A stretch of DNA of 54,468 nucleotides from Streptacidiphilus neutrinimicus (GTDB taxonomy: Bacteria; Actinomycetota; Actinomycetes; Streptomycetales; Streptomycetaceae): the NCBI RefSeq assembly GCF_000787815.1, contig NZ_BBPO01000049.1:1-54468 (forward strand), given 5' to 3'. Positions 1 through 8,132 of this stretch are shown here, piece by piece. How positions within the stretch are numbered: position 1 is the stretch's first letter; each line of letters starts with the position of its first letter. The translations under genes and the position numbers were made by a program. The notes under the pieces are model-generated. The model was not told the origin of the DNA, ran no database searches, and worked only from the letters and a program-made list of their open reading frames with translations.

Positions 1-346
1 CACGCCGACGGGGGCTGCGGCTGCCTCCTGCGGCGCGCCTCCCCGCGGTCGAGGCCAGAGAGCGCCCCCCATGCCCCGGGTGTCTGGACCGGGCCGCGCC
101 GAGCGGCCGCCCGTGGCTTCCCGCAGGCCCCGCCCGGCTGCCGCCCGGCACGGGGCTACTGCGAAGCTCGGGCCAACGGCACGGCAAGACCACCTCGCCG
201 CCGCACCGGCCGGGCTCCCCGCTCCGCTCGGCTGCCGCACCGGCCAGGCCCGACCGTCGCGGAGCGTCGCCCGGCCGTGACGCCGGCTCGGTGGGTCGGG
301 CCGTGATCGAATCCGCGGGGGACCGGTCGTGCGGATTTAGCTACTG
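1..346. other. No supported gene at window start
   Basis: No reading frame here looks like a real protein. The open frame at 71-280 is rich in Arg, Pro and Ala with no recognisable motif, as chance frames in this GC-rich DNA usually are. The last bases hold the promoter of the thioesterase gene. A gene truncated by the window edge cannot be excluded. Confidence 0.5.
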
Positions 347-351
347 GTGGG

Positions 352-357
352 TAATAT
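352..357 (+). promoter_or_regulatory. Putative -10 element for a leaderless thioesterase mRNA
   Basis: TAATAT lies 13 nt (first base to first base) upstream of the ATG at 365, so transcription would start at or next to the start codon. No purine-rich ribosome binding site precedes the ATG. The -35 region is weak. Confidence 0.45.
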
Positions 358-364
358 CCCTCGC

Positions 365-826
365 ATGACGCAAGCCATGCCCTCGATCGCCGAGCTGCTG
401 CCCGCCACCGTGCCGATGGTCCGCACGCTCAACCTCGCCTTCGACGAGTGCACCGCCGACCGCGCGGTGCTGCGGATGCCCGACCAGGCCGAGTTCCACA
501 ACCACGTCGGCGGTCCGCACGCCGGTGCGATGTTCACGCTCGCCGAGTCCGCCAGCGGCGCGATCGTGCTCGCCGCCTTCGGCGACCAGCTCTCGCGCGC
601 CGTGCCGCTCGCTGTCGACGCCCGGATCGCCTACAAGAAGCTGGCCATGGGCGAGGTCACCGCCACCGCCGAGCTCGGCCGCCCGGCCGCCGAGGTCGTC
701 GCCGAGCTCGACGCCGGCCGTCGCCCGGAGTTCCCGGTCGAGGTGACGATCCGTCGCCCCGACGGCGAGGTCACCGGCGAGATGACCATCACCTGGACGC
801 TGAAGCCGAACCGTCCCACCGCCTGA
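365..826 (+). CDS. DUF4442/PaaI-type hotdog thioesterase
   Basis: A 153-residue single-domain protein resembling the DUF4442 branch of hotdog-fold acyl-CoA thioesterases. The visible core is the stretch HNHVGGPHAGAMFTLAESASG (positions about 44-64), where the hotdog helix and its small-residue turn lie, followed by alternating strands ending ITWTLKP. Family members hydrolyse acyl-CoA thioesters; the substrate cannot be read from sequence. A GTG at 347 is also in frame, but the ATG at 365 fits a -10 hexamer 13 nt upstream and is preferred. It is monocistronic, because the next region on either strand is decayed. Confidence 0.8.
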   Translation: MTQAMPSIAELLPATVPMVRTLNLAFDECTADRAVLRMPDQAEFHNHVGGPHAGAMFTLAESASGAIVLAAFGDQLSRAVPLAVDARIAYKKLAMGEVTATAELGRPAAEVVAELDAGRRPEFPVEVTIRRPDGEVTGEMTITWTLKPNRPTA

Positions 827-860
827 CGCGGCTCCAGGCCGCGGGCCGGGGGCGTCGGGC

Positions 861-1165
861 TCAGATCCCCTCGACCGGGTTGTACCCGCCCGCCGACCAG
901 GCTCGCAGCCTCTCGCCGTCGACCAGGGTGATGCCGACCTCCCCGGCGAAGGAAGCCGCCGCGGCGGTGAACAAGGAAGCCGCCGCGGCGGTGAACGTCG
1001 AGGTGGTGACGAAGGCCGCGAGGTCGGCGCGGTGGACGCCCCGAAGCAGGCGCCCGCGAACCGCTGCACGTCGGGGAAGCCGACGGGGCCGCGGACGTCA
1101 TAGCGCTCGCACCGGACTTCCCGCAGTTCGGCGACCCGGTCGCGGAACCGCAGGTCCATCGGCTC
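861..1165 (-). pseudogene. Remnant of an Mrr-like restriction endonuclease domain
   Basis: Read on the minus strand, one frame gives VRCERYDVRGPVGFPDVQRF and a frame shifted near 1045 continues with HRADLAAFVTTSTFTAAA and then GEVGITLVDGERL before a TGA at 861-863. These match the successive signatures of the Mrr catalytic domain (a Q/C-x-K/R strand, then the 'FVTTSTFT..A' and 'I.LVDGERL' blocks). The frameshift, the missing N-terminus and an in-frame 24-bp tandem duplication show it is not functional. Upstream it abuts a piece of an unrelated MBL-fold gene, so the two remnants were probably joined by deletion. Confidence 0.6.
949..996. repeat. Perfect 24-bp tandem duplication inside the Mrr remnant
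   Basis: Positions 949-972 and 973-996 are identical. On the minus strand the unit encodes eight residues, repeating FTAAAAS, within what should be a single conserved FTAAA motif. The length is a multiple of three, so the frame is kept. Perfect identity suggests a recent slippage event. Confidence 0.9.
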
Positions 1166-1169
1166 AGCA

Positions 1170-1347
1170 CGGCGGACGCGTGGGGGGCCGCGGCCAGGAA
1201 CTCGTTCATCGCGCCGCACTCGTCGGCCTCGATGTGGCCCAAGGCGATCCAGCGCAGCCGCTCGACCGGCATCACGCGGCGCGGGCTCGGGCACGTAGGT
1301 CGAGATCGGTAGATCCCCTCGGCGATCTCGTCGACGCGCGTCTCCAT
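1170..1347 (-). pseudogene. Remnant of an MBL-fold (flavodiiron/ODP-like) hydrolase N-terminus
   Basis: From ATG at 1347 the minus strand reads METRVDEIAEGIYR, then a shifted frame gives ISTYVPEPAP, and another gives VERLRWIALGHIEADECGAM followed by NEFLAAAP. The HxExDE-type motif (H-I-E-A-D-E) is the metal-ligand signature of the oxygen-binding di-iron branch of the metallo-beta-lactamase superfamily. Frameshifts, an internal deletion between the second and third blocks and loss of everything after NEFLAAAP make this a pseudogene. Confidence 0.55.
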
Positions 1348-1476
1348 GCACCCGTGCTCACACCCGTTCCGGCGGTGCACCGGACCGCCGCGCGCGGGCG
1401 TCCGGGGCCGGTCACCGGTTCGGCCGAGCGGCCGGCGACGGTCACCGCGCCCCGGGCGGCATCGGTCGCGGAGGTC

Positions 1477-1482
1477 TAAAAT
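1477..1482 (+). promoter_or_regulatory. Putative -10 element for the FHA-ABC gene
   Basis: TAAAAT, five of six consensus bases, begins 13 nt upstream of the ATG at 1490, predicting a leaderless transcript. Confidence 0.45.
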
Positions 1483-1489
1483 CCCAACC

Positions 1490-3877
1490 ATGGCAGAGCG
1501 CACGGCAGCGCCGCAGCTCCTGCTGGAGATCGACGGCGAAGCGCAGCTCATCAGCCCGGACCACAGCTACCGCCTCGGGCGAGATCCGGACAGCGACGTG
1601 GTGCTGGCCGATCCGCGGGTCTCCTGGCACCACGCGGTGCTGCACACCGCACCCGACGGCCACTGGATGCTCGACGACGAGGGAAGCACCAACGGCACCT
1701 ACGCCGACGGTCACCGCGTCCGGCATCTCGACGTGAGCCCCGGGACGCTGATGCGCTTCGGCGACGCGGTCGACGGCGTATGGGCCAGGGTCGCGGTGGT
1801 GCCCGAGCCGACGACGGTGAACCGGCGACCTTCCGCGCTGACGGTCCTCACCGGCTCCTACCGGCAGCCGACCCGGATCGCGCCGCTGCCGCAGCGCGTG
1901 CTGCGGATCGGGCGCGCGAGCGACAACGACCTGGTCGTGGACGACCTCGTGGTCTCGCGCCACCACGCCGAGCTGCTCGCCGACCCGACCGCCGGCAGCT
2001 ACGAGATCGTCGACCTGGGCAGCCACAACGGCACGTTCGTCAACGGGCAGCCCGTGGGCCGCGCGCCGGTCGGGCCGACCGACCTGATCGGGGTCGGGCA
2101 CTCGCTGTTCTGCCTCGTCGGCGACCAGCTGCAGGAGTACGTCGACACCGGCGCCGTCGGCCTCGACGTCACCGACCTGACCGTCCGCGTCGGCGGCGGC
2201 AGGGACGGGCGGACGCTGCTGGACGGCGTCACCTTCCCGGTCGCGGAGAAGTGCCTGCTGGCCGTCGCCGGGCCCAGCGGCGCGGGCAAGTCCACGTTGC
2301 TGAACGCCCTCACCGGGCTGCGCCCGGCCGAGGAGGGCAGCGTCCGCTACGACGGCCGCGACCTCTACCGCGACTACGCGGAGCTGCGGCAGCGCATCGG
2401 GCTGGTGCCGCAGGACGACATCCTGCACACCCAGCTGACCGTCCGCCGCGCGCTCGGGTACGCCGCCGAACTGCGCTTCCCCGGTGACACCAGCAAGGCC
2501 GAGCGCCGCGCCCGGGTCACCGAGGTCATCTCCGAACTCGGCCTGGAGCAGCGCGCCGACCAGGTCATCTCCTCCCTCTCCGGCGGCCAGCGCAAGCGCG
2601 TCTCGGTCGCCCTGGAGCTGCTGACCAAGCCGTCGCTGCTCTTCCTCGACGAGCCGACCTCCGGGCTCGACCCCGGCATGGACCGGTCGGTGATGCACAT
2701 GCTGCGTCGTCTCGCCGACGACGGCCGGACCGTCGTCGTGGTCACGCACAGCGTGCTCAGCCTGGACGTGTGCGACCGGCTGCTGCTGCTCGCCCCCGGC
2801 GGCCGGATCGCCTTCTACGGGCCGCCCGACGACGCGCTGCCCTTCTTCGGCTTCCCGGCCTGGCCGGACGCCTTCGAGGCGTTCGAGGAGGACCGGACGC
2901 GGGACTGGGCCGGGGAGTACCGCGGCTCGGCGGCCCACAGCCGCTACATCACGCAGGCCATGAGCCGCCCCGTCCTCGCCACGGGCACGACCGGAGCGAC
3001 CGGCACGACCGGAGCGACGGGTGCCGGCGCGGAGGCCGAGCTCGCGCCCCCGCCCCCGCCCGCGCAGAGCTGGGGCGCCCAACTCGGCACGCTCATCCGC
3101 CGTTACAGCGCAGCGCTGGCCGCCGACCGGACCTTCCTGATCATCATGATCGCGCTGCCCTTCGTCATGGGCGCGATGGCCCACGCGCTGGCGGGCAGCA
3201 AGCTGGACCAGAACAGCGCCCTGAACGCGCTGCTGATCCTCTGCGTCGGCGGCGTGCTGACCGGCGCCGCCAACTCCGTGCGCGAGCTGGTCAAGGAACG
3301 GACGATCTACCAGCGCGAAAGAGCCGTCGGCCTGTCCCGGTCGGCCTATCTGTGCTCGAAGATCGTGGTGCTGGGCACCGTGACCGTGGTGCAGGCGGTG
3401 GTGCTCACCCTGGTCGGCCTCTTCGGTGTCCGGCTGCGCCCTAACGGCGGTGGCGGGGTGCTGATGCCACCGCTGCTGGAGATCACGATCACGGTCGCGC
3501 TGCTCTCATTCACCGCGATGATGCTGGGCCTGGTCATCTCCGCGTTGGTGCGCAAGGAGGAGGTCACCATGCCGCTGCTGGTGCTCGTCGCGATCGTCCA
3601 GGTCGTCTTCTGCGGCGCGCTGCTGAAGCTGAACGGCGTGCCGGTGCTCAACCAGCTCTCCTGGCTCGTCCCCTCGCGCTGGGCGCTCGGAGCCATGGCC
3701 GGCACGATCGACCTGCACAGCATCGTGCCCGGCACGCTGACCGCCGATCCGCTGTTCCGGCACCGCACCGGCACCTGGCTGCTGGACGTCGGCATGCTGG
3801 TGGTCCTCTCCCTGGTCTTCGCGTTCGTCGTCTCCCGGCTGCTGCGGCGGCACGAGCCCGTGGTGATGCGGGGTTAG
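1490..3877 (+). CDS. Two-FHA-domain ABC transporter (ATPase-permease fusion)
   Basis: A 795-residue half-transporter. It has two forkhead-associated domains (about 15-100 and 125-215; each keeps the Gly-Arg, Ser-x-His-His and Asn-Gly-Thr phosphothreonine-binding residues), then an ABC ATPase (Walker A GPSGAGKST near 261, signature LSGGQRKR near 363, Walker B LLFLDEP near 383, H-loop VVTHS near 417). A low-complexity linker of repeated Gly-Thr/Ala near 500-515 leads to an ABC2-type membrane domain with about six helices from 547 onward. This is the architecture of mycobacterial Rv1747, an exporter regulated by Ser/Thr kinase phosphorylation. The kinase two genes downstream is the obvious partner (inference). 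The ATG at 1490 is chosen because the first FHA strand follows it and a -10 lies 13 nt before it. Confidence 0.9.
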   Translation: MAERTAAPQLLLEIDGEAQLISPDHSYRLGRDPDSDVVLADPRVSWHHAVLHTAPDGHWMLDDEGSTNGTYADGHRVRHLDVSPGTLMRFGDAVDGVWARVAVVPEPTTVNRRPSALTVLTGSYRQPTRIAPLPQRVLRIGRASDNDLVVDDLVVSRHHAELLADPTAGSYEIVDLGSHNGTFVNGQPVGRAPVGPTDLIGVGHSLFCLVGDQLQEYVDTGAVGLDVTDLTVRVGGGRDGRTLLDGVTFPVAEKCLLAVAGPSGAGKSTLLNALTGLRPAEEGSVRYDGRDLYRDYAELRQRIGLVPQDDILHTQLTVRRALGYAAELRFPGDTSKAERRARVTEVISELGLEQRADQVISSLSGGQRKRVSVALELLTKPSLLFLDEPTSGLDPGMDRSVMHMLRRLADDGRTVVVVTHSVLSLDVCDRLLLLAPGGRIAFYGPPDDALPFFGFPAWPDAFEAFEEDRTRDWAGEYRGSAAHSRYITQAMSRPVLATGTTGATGTTGATGAGAEAELAPPPPPAQSWGAQLGTLIRRYSAALAADRTFLIIMIALPFVMGAMAHALAGSKLDQNSALNALLILCVGGVLTGAANSVRELVKERTIYQRERAVGLSRSAYLCSKIVVLGTVTVVQAVVLTLVGLFGVRLRPNGGGGVLMPPLLEITITVALLSFTAMMLGLVISALVRKEEVTMPLLVLVAIVQVVFCGALLKLNGVPVLNQLSWLVPSRWALGAMAGTIDLHSIVPGTLTADPLFRHRTGTWLLDVGMLVVLSLVFAFVVSRLLRRHEPVVMRG

Positions 3878-3888
3878 GGCGGGGCCCT

Positions 3889-4530
3889 ATGGACGAACTG
3901 GCCGACTTCCATCCCACCCACGTGGCGCCGACGGACGGCCTGGCCACCTGGGCGCATCCCGACTTCTCCGAGCCGAGCGCCCGGCTGGACCCGCTGCTGC
4001 CGGTCCGCGTCGCCGACGTCCGCGGCGACTGGGCCCGCGTCGTCTGCTCCAATGGCTGGACCGCCTGGGCCGACGGACGGCTGCTGGTCTCCCTCCCGCA
4101 GCGCCCGCCGTCGGCGGCCCGGCAGCCCCTGAGCTTCGCGACCGATCCGCGGCCGCTGCTGCAACGGCTGGAGCACGCGCTCACGCAGTACCGCGAGGCG
4201 GCCGAGGACCTCGCCGAGGGCACCATAGACCTGGAGACCTTCCGGCACGTCACCCACGGCCTGCGGCTCGGCGCGGTGCTGGACGGCGAGGCGGGCTGGC
4301 TGCTCGACCTCGACGAGGGCTGCTGGTACTACTGCGACGGCCTGCGGCTGCGGGCGCTCGCCGCCACCGAGCCGCCGGAGGACTCCGGCCCGCGGCCCTG
4401 GGCCGATCCGCGGTCCGGATCCGATCCGCGTTCGGGCCCCGACGCCTCCGCCTCGGATCCGTCGTCCGCTCCGACGACGTTCTCGCCGCGTGAGCGCGTG
4501 GCCGAGCCGCCGCGCCGTGGGACGCCGTGA
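3889..4530 (+). CDS. SH3-like protein of the kinase/FHA-transporter operon
   Basis: A 213-residue soluble protein starting 11 nt after the FHA-ABC stop. Residues about 25-65 (PVRVADVRGDWARVVCSNGW, then TAWADGR) have the spacing of a small SH3-like barrel. The middle is helical and includes LDEGCWYYCDG, and the last 50 residues are Pro/Ser/Asp-rich and probably disordered. There is no signal peptide or membrane segment. Its stop overlaps the kinase start (TGATG), so the two are translationally coupled. Its role is unknown; an adaptor between kinase and transporter is a reasonable guess from position only. Confidence 0.7.
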   Translation: MDELADFHPTHVAPTDGLATWAHPDFSEPSARLDPLLPVRVADVRGDWARVVCSNGWTAWADGRLLVSLPQRPPSAARQPLSFATDPRPLLQRLEHALTQYREAAEDLAEGTIDLETFRHVTHGLRLGAVLDGEAGWLLDLDEGCWYYCDGLRLRALAATEPPEDSGPRPWADPRSGSDPRSGPDASASDPSSAPTTFSPRERVAEPPRRGTP

Positions 4531-5591
4531 TGTCGACCTTTCCCGGCAATCCCCTCCCCGGCACCCCCTCGGGCCTGACCGGTCGCCGCATCGCCGGGTA
4601 CCTGCTCGAACACGAGCTGGGACGCGGCGGCATGGCCGTCGTCTACCGGGCACGCGACCTGCGCCTCGAACGGACCGTCGCGATCAAGCTGCTCGCCCCG
4701 CAACTCGCGACGGACGACACCTTCCGCCGCCGCTTCGAGCACGAGTCGCGGGTCGCGGCCGCGATCGACCATCCGCACATCGTCCCCGTCTTCGAGGCGG
4801 GGGAGGCGGACGGGGTGCTCTACATCGCGATGCGCTACGTGCAGGGCCGCGACCTCGCCGCGCTGCTGGACCGGGTCCGGATGCTGCCGCCCGCACAGGC
4901 GATCCGGATCACCACCCAGGTCGCCTCGGCGCTCGACGCCGCGCACGCCCACGAGCTGGTCCACCGCGACGTCAAGCCGGGCAACATCCTGCTGGCCGAG
5001 GGCACCGACCCCGACCACCCCGAGCACGTCTACCTCACCGACTTCGGTCTGACCAAGAAGTCGCTCTCGCTGAGCGGCTTCACCACCGTGGGGCAGTTCG
5101 TCGGCACTCTCGACTACGTGGCGCCCGAGCAGATCACCGGCAAGCCGGTGGACGGACGCTGCGACGTCTACAGCCTGGCCTGCGTCGCCTTCGAGATGCT
5201 CACCGGCGCGCCGCCGTTTCGCCGCGACGACGACCTGGCGCTGCTCTGGGCGCATCAGTACGACGAGCCGCCGCTGGCCACCGCGCTGCGCCCGCAACTG
5301 CCGGGAGCCGTGGACGCGGTGCTGGCCCGTGCCCTCGCCAAGACGCCGCCGGAGCGCTACGACAGCTGCCTGGACTTCGTCGCCGCGCTGCGCGCCGCCA
5401 CCACGGGCGCCGCCGCCCGCGCCCCGCAGGAGGGCCACGCGCCCACGCAGGTGGTCACCGCCCCGCGCCGCCATGGTTCGGGCATCAAGGAGCAGATCGA
5501 GGAACGGCTCGAGGAACGCGGCGACAGGTCACCGCCCCCGCCGCCGCACTGGGCCCTGCCGGTCTACGCGCCCGACGACCTGCCCCTGTGA
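4530..5591 (+). CDS. Ser/Thr protein kinase (PknB-type, cytosolic)
   Basis: A 353-residue Hanks-type kinase. Visible elements: glycine loop GRGGMAVVY near 30, catalytic Lys in VAIKLL near 52, HRDVKPGN catalytic loop near 145, DFG near 170, and APEQ near 199. The C-terminal 70 residues after the kinase fold are Arg/Pro-rich, with no transmembrane helix and no PASTA repeats, unlike PknB, so it should be soluble. A GTG at 4527 is also in frame, but the ATG at 4530 directly overlaps the upstream stop. Phosphothreonine sites made by this kinase could be read by the FHA domains of the operon's ABC transporter; this is inference from the Rv1746/Rv1747 precedent. Confidence 0.92.
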   Translation: MSTFPGNPLPGTPSGLTGRRIAGYLLEHELGRGGMAVVYRARDLRLERTVAIKLLAPQLATDDTFRRRFEHESRVAAAIDHPHIVPVFEAGEADGVLYIAMRYVQGRDLAALLDRVRMLPPAQAIRITTQVASALDAAHAHELVHRDVKPGNILLAEGTDPDHPEHVYLTDFGLTKKSLSLSGFTTVGQFVGTLDYVAPEQITGKPVDGRCDVYSLACVAFEMLTGAPPFRRDDDLALLWAHQYDEPPLATALRPQLPGAVDAVLARALAKTPPERYDSCLDFVAALRAATTGAAARAPQEGHAPTQVVTAPRRHGSGIKEQIEERLEERGDRSPPPPPHWALPVYAPDDLPL

Positions 5592-5643
5592 CACAGCTCC
5601 TGACATGGGAATTTGACGAACCGTCGGGTTTGCATCACCATTC

Positions 5644-5659
5644 CACTAACACATTAGTG
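5644..5659. promoter_or_regulatory. Inverted repeat, likely operator of the GntR/YtrA regulator
   Basis: CACTAA-CACA-TTAGTG is a perfect 6-bp inverted repeat with a 4-nt centre, lying 16 nt before the GTG of the GntR gene. A TTGACG hexamer at 5613-5618 could be the -35. AT-rich dyads close to the start codon are usual for autoregulated YtrA-type repressors. Confidence 0.55.
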
Positions 5660-5675
5660 AAAGAGTGGTGCCGAG

Positions 5676-6107
5676 GTGATCGAGTACCGGATCGACCGGC
5701 GTTCCGGCGTCGCCACCTACCAGCAGATCGTGCAGCAGACCAAACAGGCGCTGCGGCTCGGCCTCCTGCAGCCGGGGGACAAGCTCCCGACGGCGCGGGA
5801 GGTGGTGGAGGCGACCGCCATCAACCCGAACACCGTCCTCAAGGCCTACCGCGAACTTGAACGGGAGGGCCTGGTCGAGCCGCGACCGGGTCTCGGCACC
5901 TTCGTTCAGCGCTCGCTCGGCAATGCGGACGCGACGGGCGACGCCGCGCTGCGGGCCGAGCTCTCCACCTGGGTGGACCGTGCCTTCGCCACGGGGCTGG
6001 ACCGCGAGGACGTGACGGCGCTGGTGAGCGCCGTCCTGGACGCACGCGAACAACGGACGTCCGCCCCGGCCGACCGGGCCGGCGGCGGCAGGGAGGGGAC
6101 CAGGTGA
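5676..6107 (+). CDS. GntR-family regulator, YtrA subfamily
   Basis: A 143-residue repressor with an N-terminal winged helix: TYQQIVQQTKQALRLGLLQPG, then DKLPTAREV, then INPNTVLKAYRELEREGLVE, ending GLGTFV near 83. The short C-terminal part of about 55 residues is too small for a classical GntR ligand domain, which defines the YtrA subfamily. These usually control adjacent ABC transporter genes and respond to envelope-active compounds. The gene starts at GTG 5676 just downstream of the dyad at 5644-5659 and overlaps the following ATPase gene by 4 nt, so the transporter operon is probably its target. Confidence 0.9.
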   Translation: MIEYRIDRRSGVATYQQIVQQTKQALRLGLLQPGDKLPTAREVVEATAINPNTVLKAYRELEREGLVEPRPGLGTFVQRSLGNADATGDAALRAELSTWVDRAFATGLDREDVTALVSAVLDAREQRTSAPADRAGGGREGTR

Positions 6108-7036
6108 CCGGGCAACCACGCGCGGGGGACGCGCGGACGACGCCGGAGGCGGCCTTCGCCGCGACCGGGCTCAGCAGGCGCTACCGGCGCCGCTGGGCGC
6201 TGCGCGACTGCGACTTCGCGATACCCGCCGGAGCCGTCTGCGGCCTGGTCGGGCCGAACGGCTCCGGCAAGAGCACGCTGCTCACGCTCGGCGCGGGCCT
6301 GCAGCAGCCGACGGCCGGGGAGGTGCGCGTCCACGGACTGCGCCCCGGGCTGGACGCCGTTCTGCGCGAGCGGATCGCCTTCGTCGCCCAGGACAAGCCG
6401 CTCTACCCGCGCCTGACCGTCGCCGAGACGCTGCGTCTCGGTCGCGAGCTCAACCCGCGCTGGGACCAGGACCTGGCCCTGGAGGTCGTGCAGCAGGGAG
6501 GGCTCTCGCTCACCGGCCGCGTCGGCGAGCTCTCCGGCGGCCAGCGCTCCCGGGTCGCGCTCGCGCTCGCCCTGGGCAAGCGGCCGGACGTGCTGCTGCT
6601 CGACGAGCCGATGTCCGACCTGGACCCGCTCTCCCGCCACCAGCTCATGGGCACCCTGATGGGTCAGGCTGCCGAGCACGGCACGACGGTGGTGATCTCC
6701 ACGCACATCCTCAGCGAGCTCGACGGCGTGATCGACCACCTGCTCCTCGTCGACGACGGGCAGGTGCGGCTGGCCGGCCCCGTCGAGGAGATCCTCGGCG
6801 CGCACCTCCTGCTGGACGGCCCGGAGAGCCTCCCGCTCGAACCGCACACGGTGCTGGAGCTCCGCCGCACAGGGCGCGGCGTCTCCGCGCTCGTCCGCCC
6901 GGACGGGCCCGTCGCGGAGGGCTGGCGGGCCGAGCCGCCCGACCTGGAGCAACTGCTCCTCGCCTACCTGCGCTCGCCGGGGGCCGCCTCGCTCAACACC
7001 ACCGTCCCCTCGTCCCCGATGGAGGTCGCCGCGTGA
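6104..7036 (+). CDS. ABC transporter ATP-binding protein (YtrB-like)
   Basis: A 310-residue ATPase. Walker A GPNGSGKST is near residue 49, signature ELSGGQRSR near 142, Walker B DVLLLDEP near 162, and the switch His in STHIL near 200. The last 70 residues extend beyond the nucleotide-binding fold. GTG at 6104 overlaps the regulator stop (GTGA) and a strong AGGGAGGGG site lies just upstream. The partner membrane protein follows with a 4-nt overlap, so regulator, ATPase and permease form one transcript. Substrate is unknown; cell-envelope stress or antibiotic export is typical of YtrA-controlled pumps. Confidence 0.9.
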   Translation: MTGQPRAGDARTTPEAAFAATGLSRRYRRRWALRDCDFAIPAGAVCGLVGPNGSGKSTLLTLGAGLQQPTAGEVRVHGLRPGLDAVLRERIAFVAQDKPLYPRLTVAETLRLGRELNPRWDQDLALEVVQQGGLSLTGRVGELSGGQRSRVALALALGKRPDVLLLDEPMSDLDPLSRHQLMGTLMGQAAEHGTTVVISTHILSELDGVIDHLLLVDDGQVRLAGPVEEILGAHLLLDGPESLPLEPHTVLELRRTGRGVSALVRPDGPVAEGWRAEPPDLEQLLLAYLRSPGAASLNTTVPSSPMEVAA

Positions 7037-8016
7037 CCACCGCCGCCCTTCCCGCCCGCTCAGGTCCCGCCGTCCGTCGCGGCCTCCGCCCGCGCGGCGT
7101 CACCTGGCTGACCTGGCGTCAGACGCGGCTCGCACTGCTGGTCGTGACGCTCGGCTACCTCGCCGCGCTGGCCTACCTGCTGTATCAGCGCCACCAACTC
7201 GACGTGATGCAGGCGCGGTACAGCGGCCTCCAGTGCGACTCGACCACGCGCGGTACCGTCAGCGAAATCGTCGGGGAGTGCGGCCGGACCGGGATGGCCC
7301 TGGCGGCCACCGCCAACAGCCTGCACGAGTTCGCGAGTTACGCCGCCGTCGTGCCGGGGCTGCTGGGTGCGGCGCTCGCGGCACAGCCGCTCGCCGCGGA
7401 CTTCGAGCACGGCCGCCATCTACTGCTGTGGAGCCAGTCAGTCTCCCCGCGCCGCTGGTTCACCCAGCGCCTGGTGCTGCCGGCCGCGGTCCTGGTCGTG
7501 CTGAGCACGGCGCTGTCGGCCGCGATGCGCTGGGCCGCCTTCTGGTCGCACCCCGCGTCGTCGATGAACGACCTGGCCTTCGCCTTTCCCTCCGACGCGA
7601 TGGTCCCCGTCTACCCGCTCCTGACGCTGACCGCCATCGCCCTGGGAGCCCTCGTCGGCCTGCTGTGGCGCCGGGTGATCCCGGCGCTCGGGACCACGCT
7701 CGCCCTGTACGGCGCCCTGCTGTACGGGATCGAGAAGGTGCGCCCGTACCTGCTCCCGTTCCGCAGGACGGTGTTCGCCCCGGGAGCCATGCCGGGCGAC
7801 GCCTGGGCGTACGACTTCGGCCCCGTGGTCCACGGAAAGGACCTCCCCTACAGCGCGTGCGACCACCTGGCCTGCGAGAACCTGTCGAACTGGACGGTCT
7901 ACCACTCGCTCTCCCAGTTCGGGCCGATGCTCTGGGTCGAGACGGGCGTCCTCGCCGTGCTGACAGTCGGGCTGGTCGCTCTCGCGTACCGGCGGCTACT
8001 CGCCGTCACCCGCTGA
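7033..8016 (+). CDS. ABC-2-type membrane protein of the YtrA operon
   Basis: A 327-residue integral membrane protein with a cytosolic N-terminus of about 30 residues and roughly six hydrophobic segments (near 33-51, 100-122, 143-162, 190-212, 216-234, 305-324). Between the first two lies an extracytoplasmic loop with two Cys residues, and another loop with a Cys pair (CDHLACEN) precedes the last helix; these may form disulfides. It pairs with the ATPase whose stop it overlaps. The strong hairpin after its stop ends the operon. Confidence 0.82.
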   Translation: MTTAALPARSGPAVRRGLRPRGVTWLTWRQTRLALLVVTLGYLAALAYLLYQRHQLDVMQARYSGLQCDSTTRGTVSEIVGECGRTGMALAATANSLHEFASYAAVVPGLLGAALAAQPLAADFEHGRHLLLWSQSVSPRRWFTQRLVLPAAVLVVLSTALSAAMRWAAFWSHPASSMNDLAFAFPSDAMVPVYPLLTLTAIALGALVGLLWRRVIPALGTTLALYGALLYGIEKVRPYLLPFRRTVFAPGAMPGDAWAYDFGPVVHGKDLPYSACDHLACENLSNWTVYHSLSQFGPMLWVETGVLAVLTVGLVALAYRRLLAVTR

Positions 8017-8017
8017 G

Positions 8018-8046
8018 CATGGGCCCGACGGGGGGTCGGGCCCATG
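8018..8046. terminator. Strong hairpin ending the YtrA operon
   Basis: CATGGGCCCGAC and GTCGGGCCCATG form a perfect 12-bp stem around a 5-nt G loop, beginning 2 nt after the permease stop codon. There is no U-tract, as is common in high-GC actinomycetes. Confidence 0.75.
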
Positions 8047-8081
8047 ACGTCGGACCGGATGTCGCACGGTCGGTCGCGGGC

Positions 8082-8110
8082 TATATTGAACGCTGTCCAG
8101 ATCTGTGAAC
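8082..8110 (+). promoter_or_regulatory. IclR promoter with candidate IclR-type boxes
   Basis: TATATT at 8082-8087 is a good -10. It overlaps TTGAACG (8086-8092), and TGTGAAC follows at 8104-8110. The TGTGAAC heptamer recurs three times in the promoter region of the target genes at 11076-11161, so it is a candidate recognition element for the IclR regulator encoded next. Confidence 0.5.
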
Positions 8111-8132
8111 GCGTAGGACGAGGGATCGCCCG

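Noticed and set aside
71-280. 69-residue open frame at the window start
   Set aside because: Composition is Arg/Pro/Ala-rich without motif, and it has no ribosome binding site or -10 at a suitable distance.
1442-3184. 580-residue open frame antisense to the FHA-ABC gene
   Set aside because: It is the shadow of the well-supported FHA-ABC gene. Its Gln/Asp/Val-rich composition is typical of antisense frames in GC-rich DNA.
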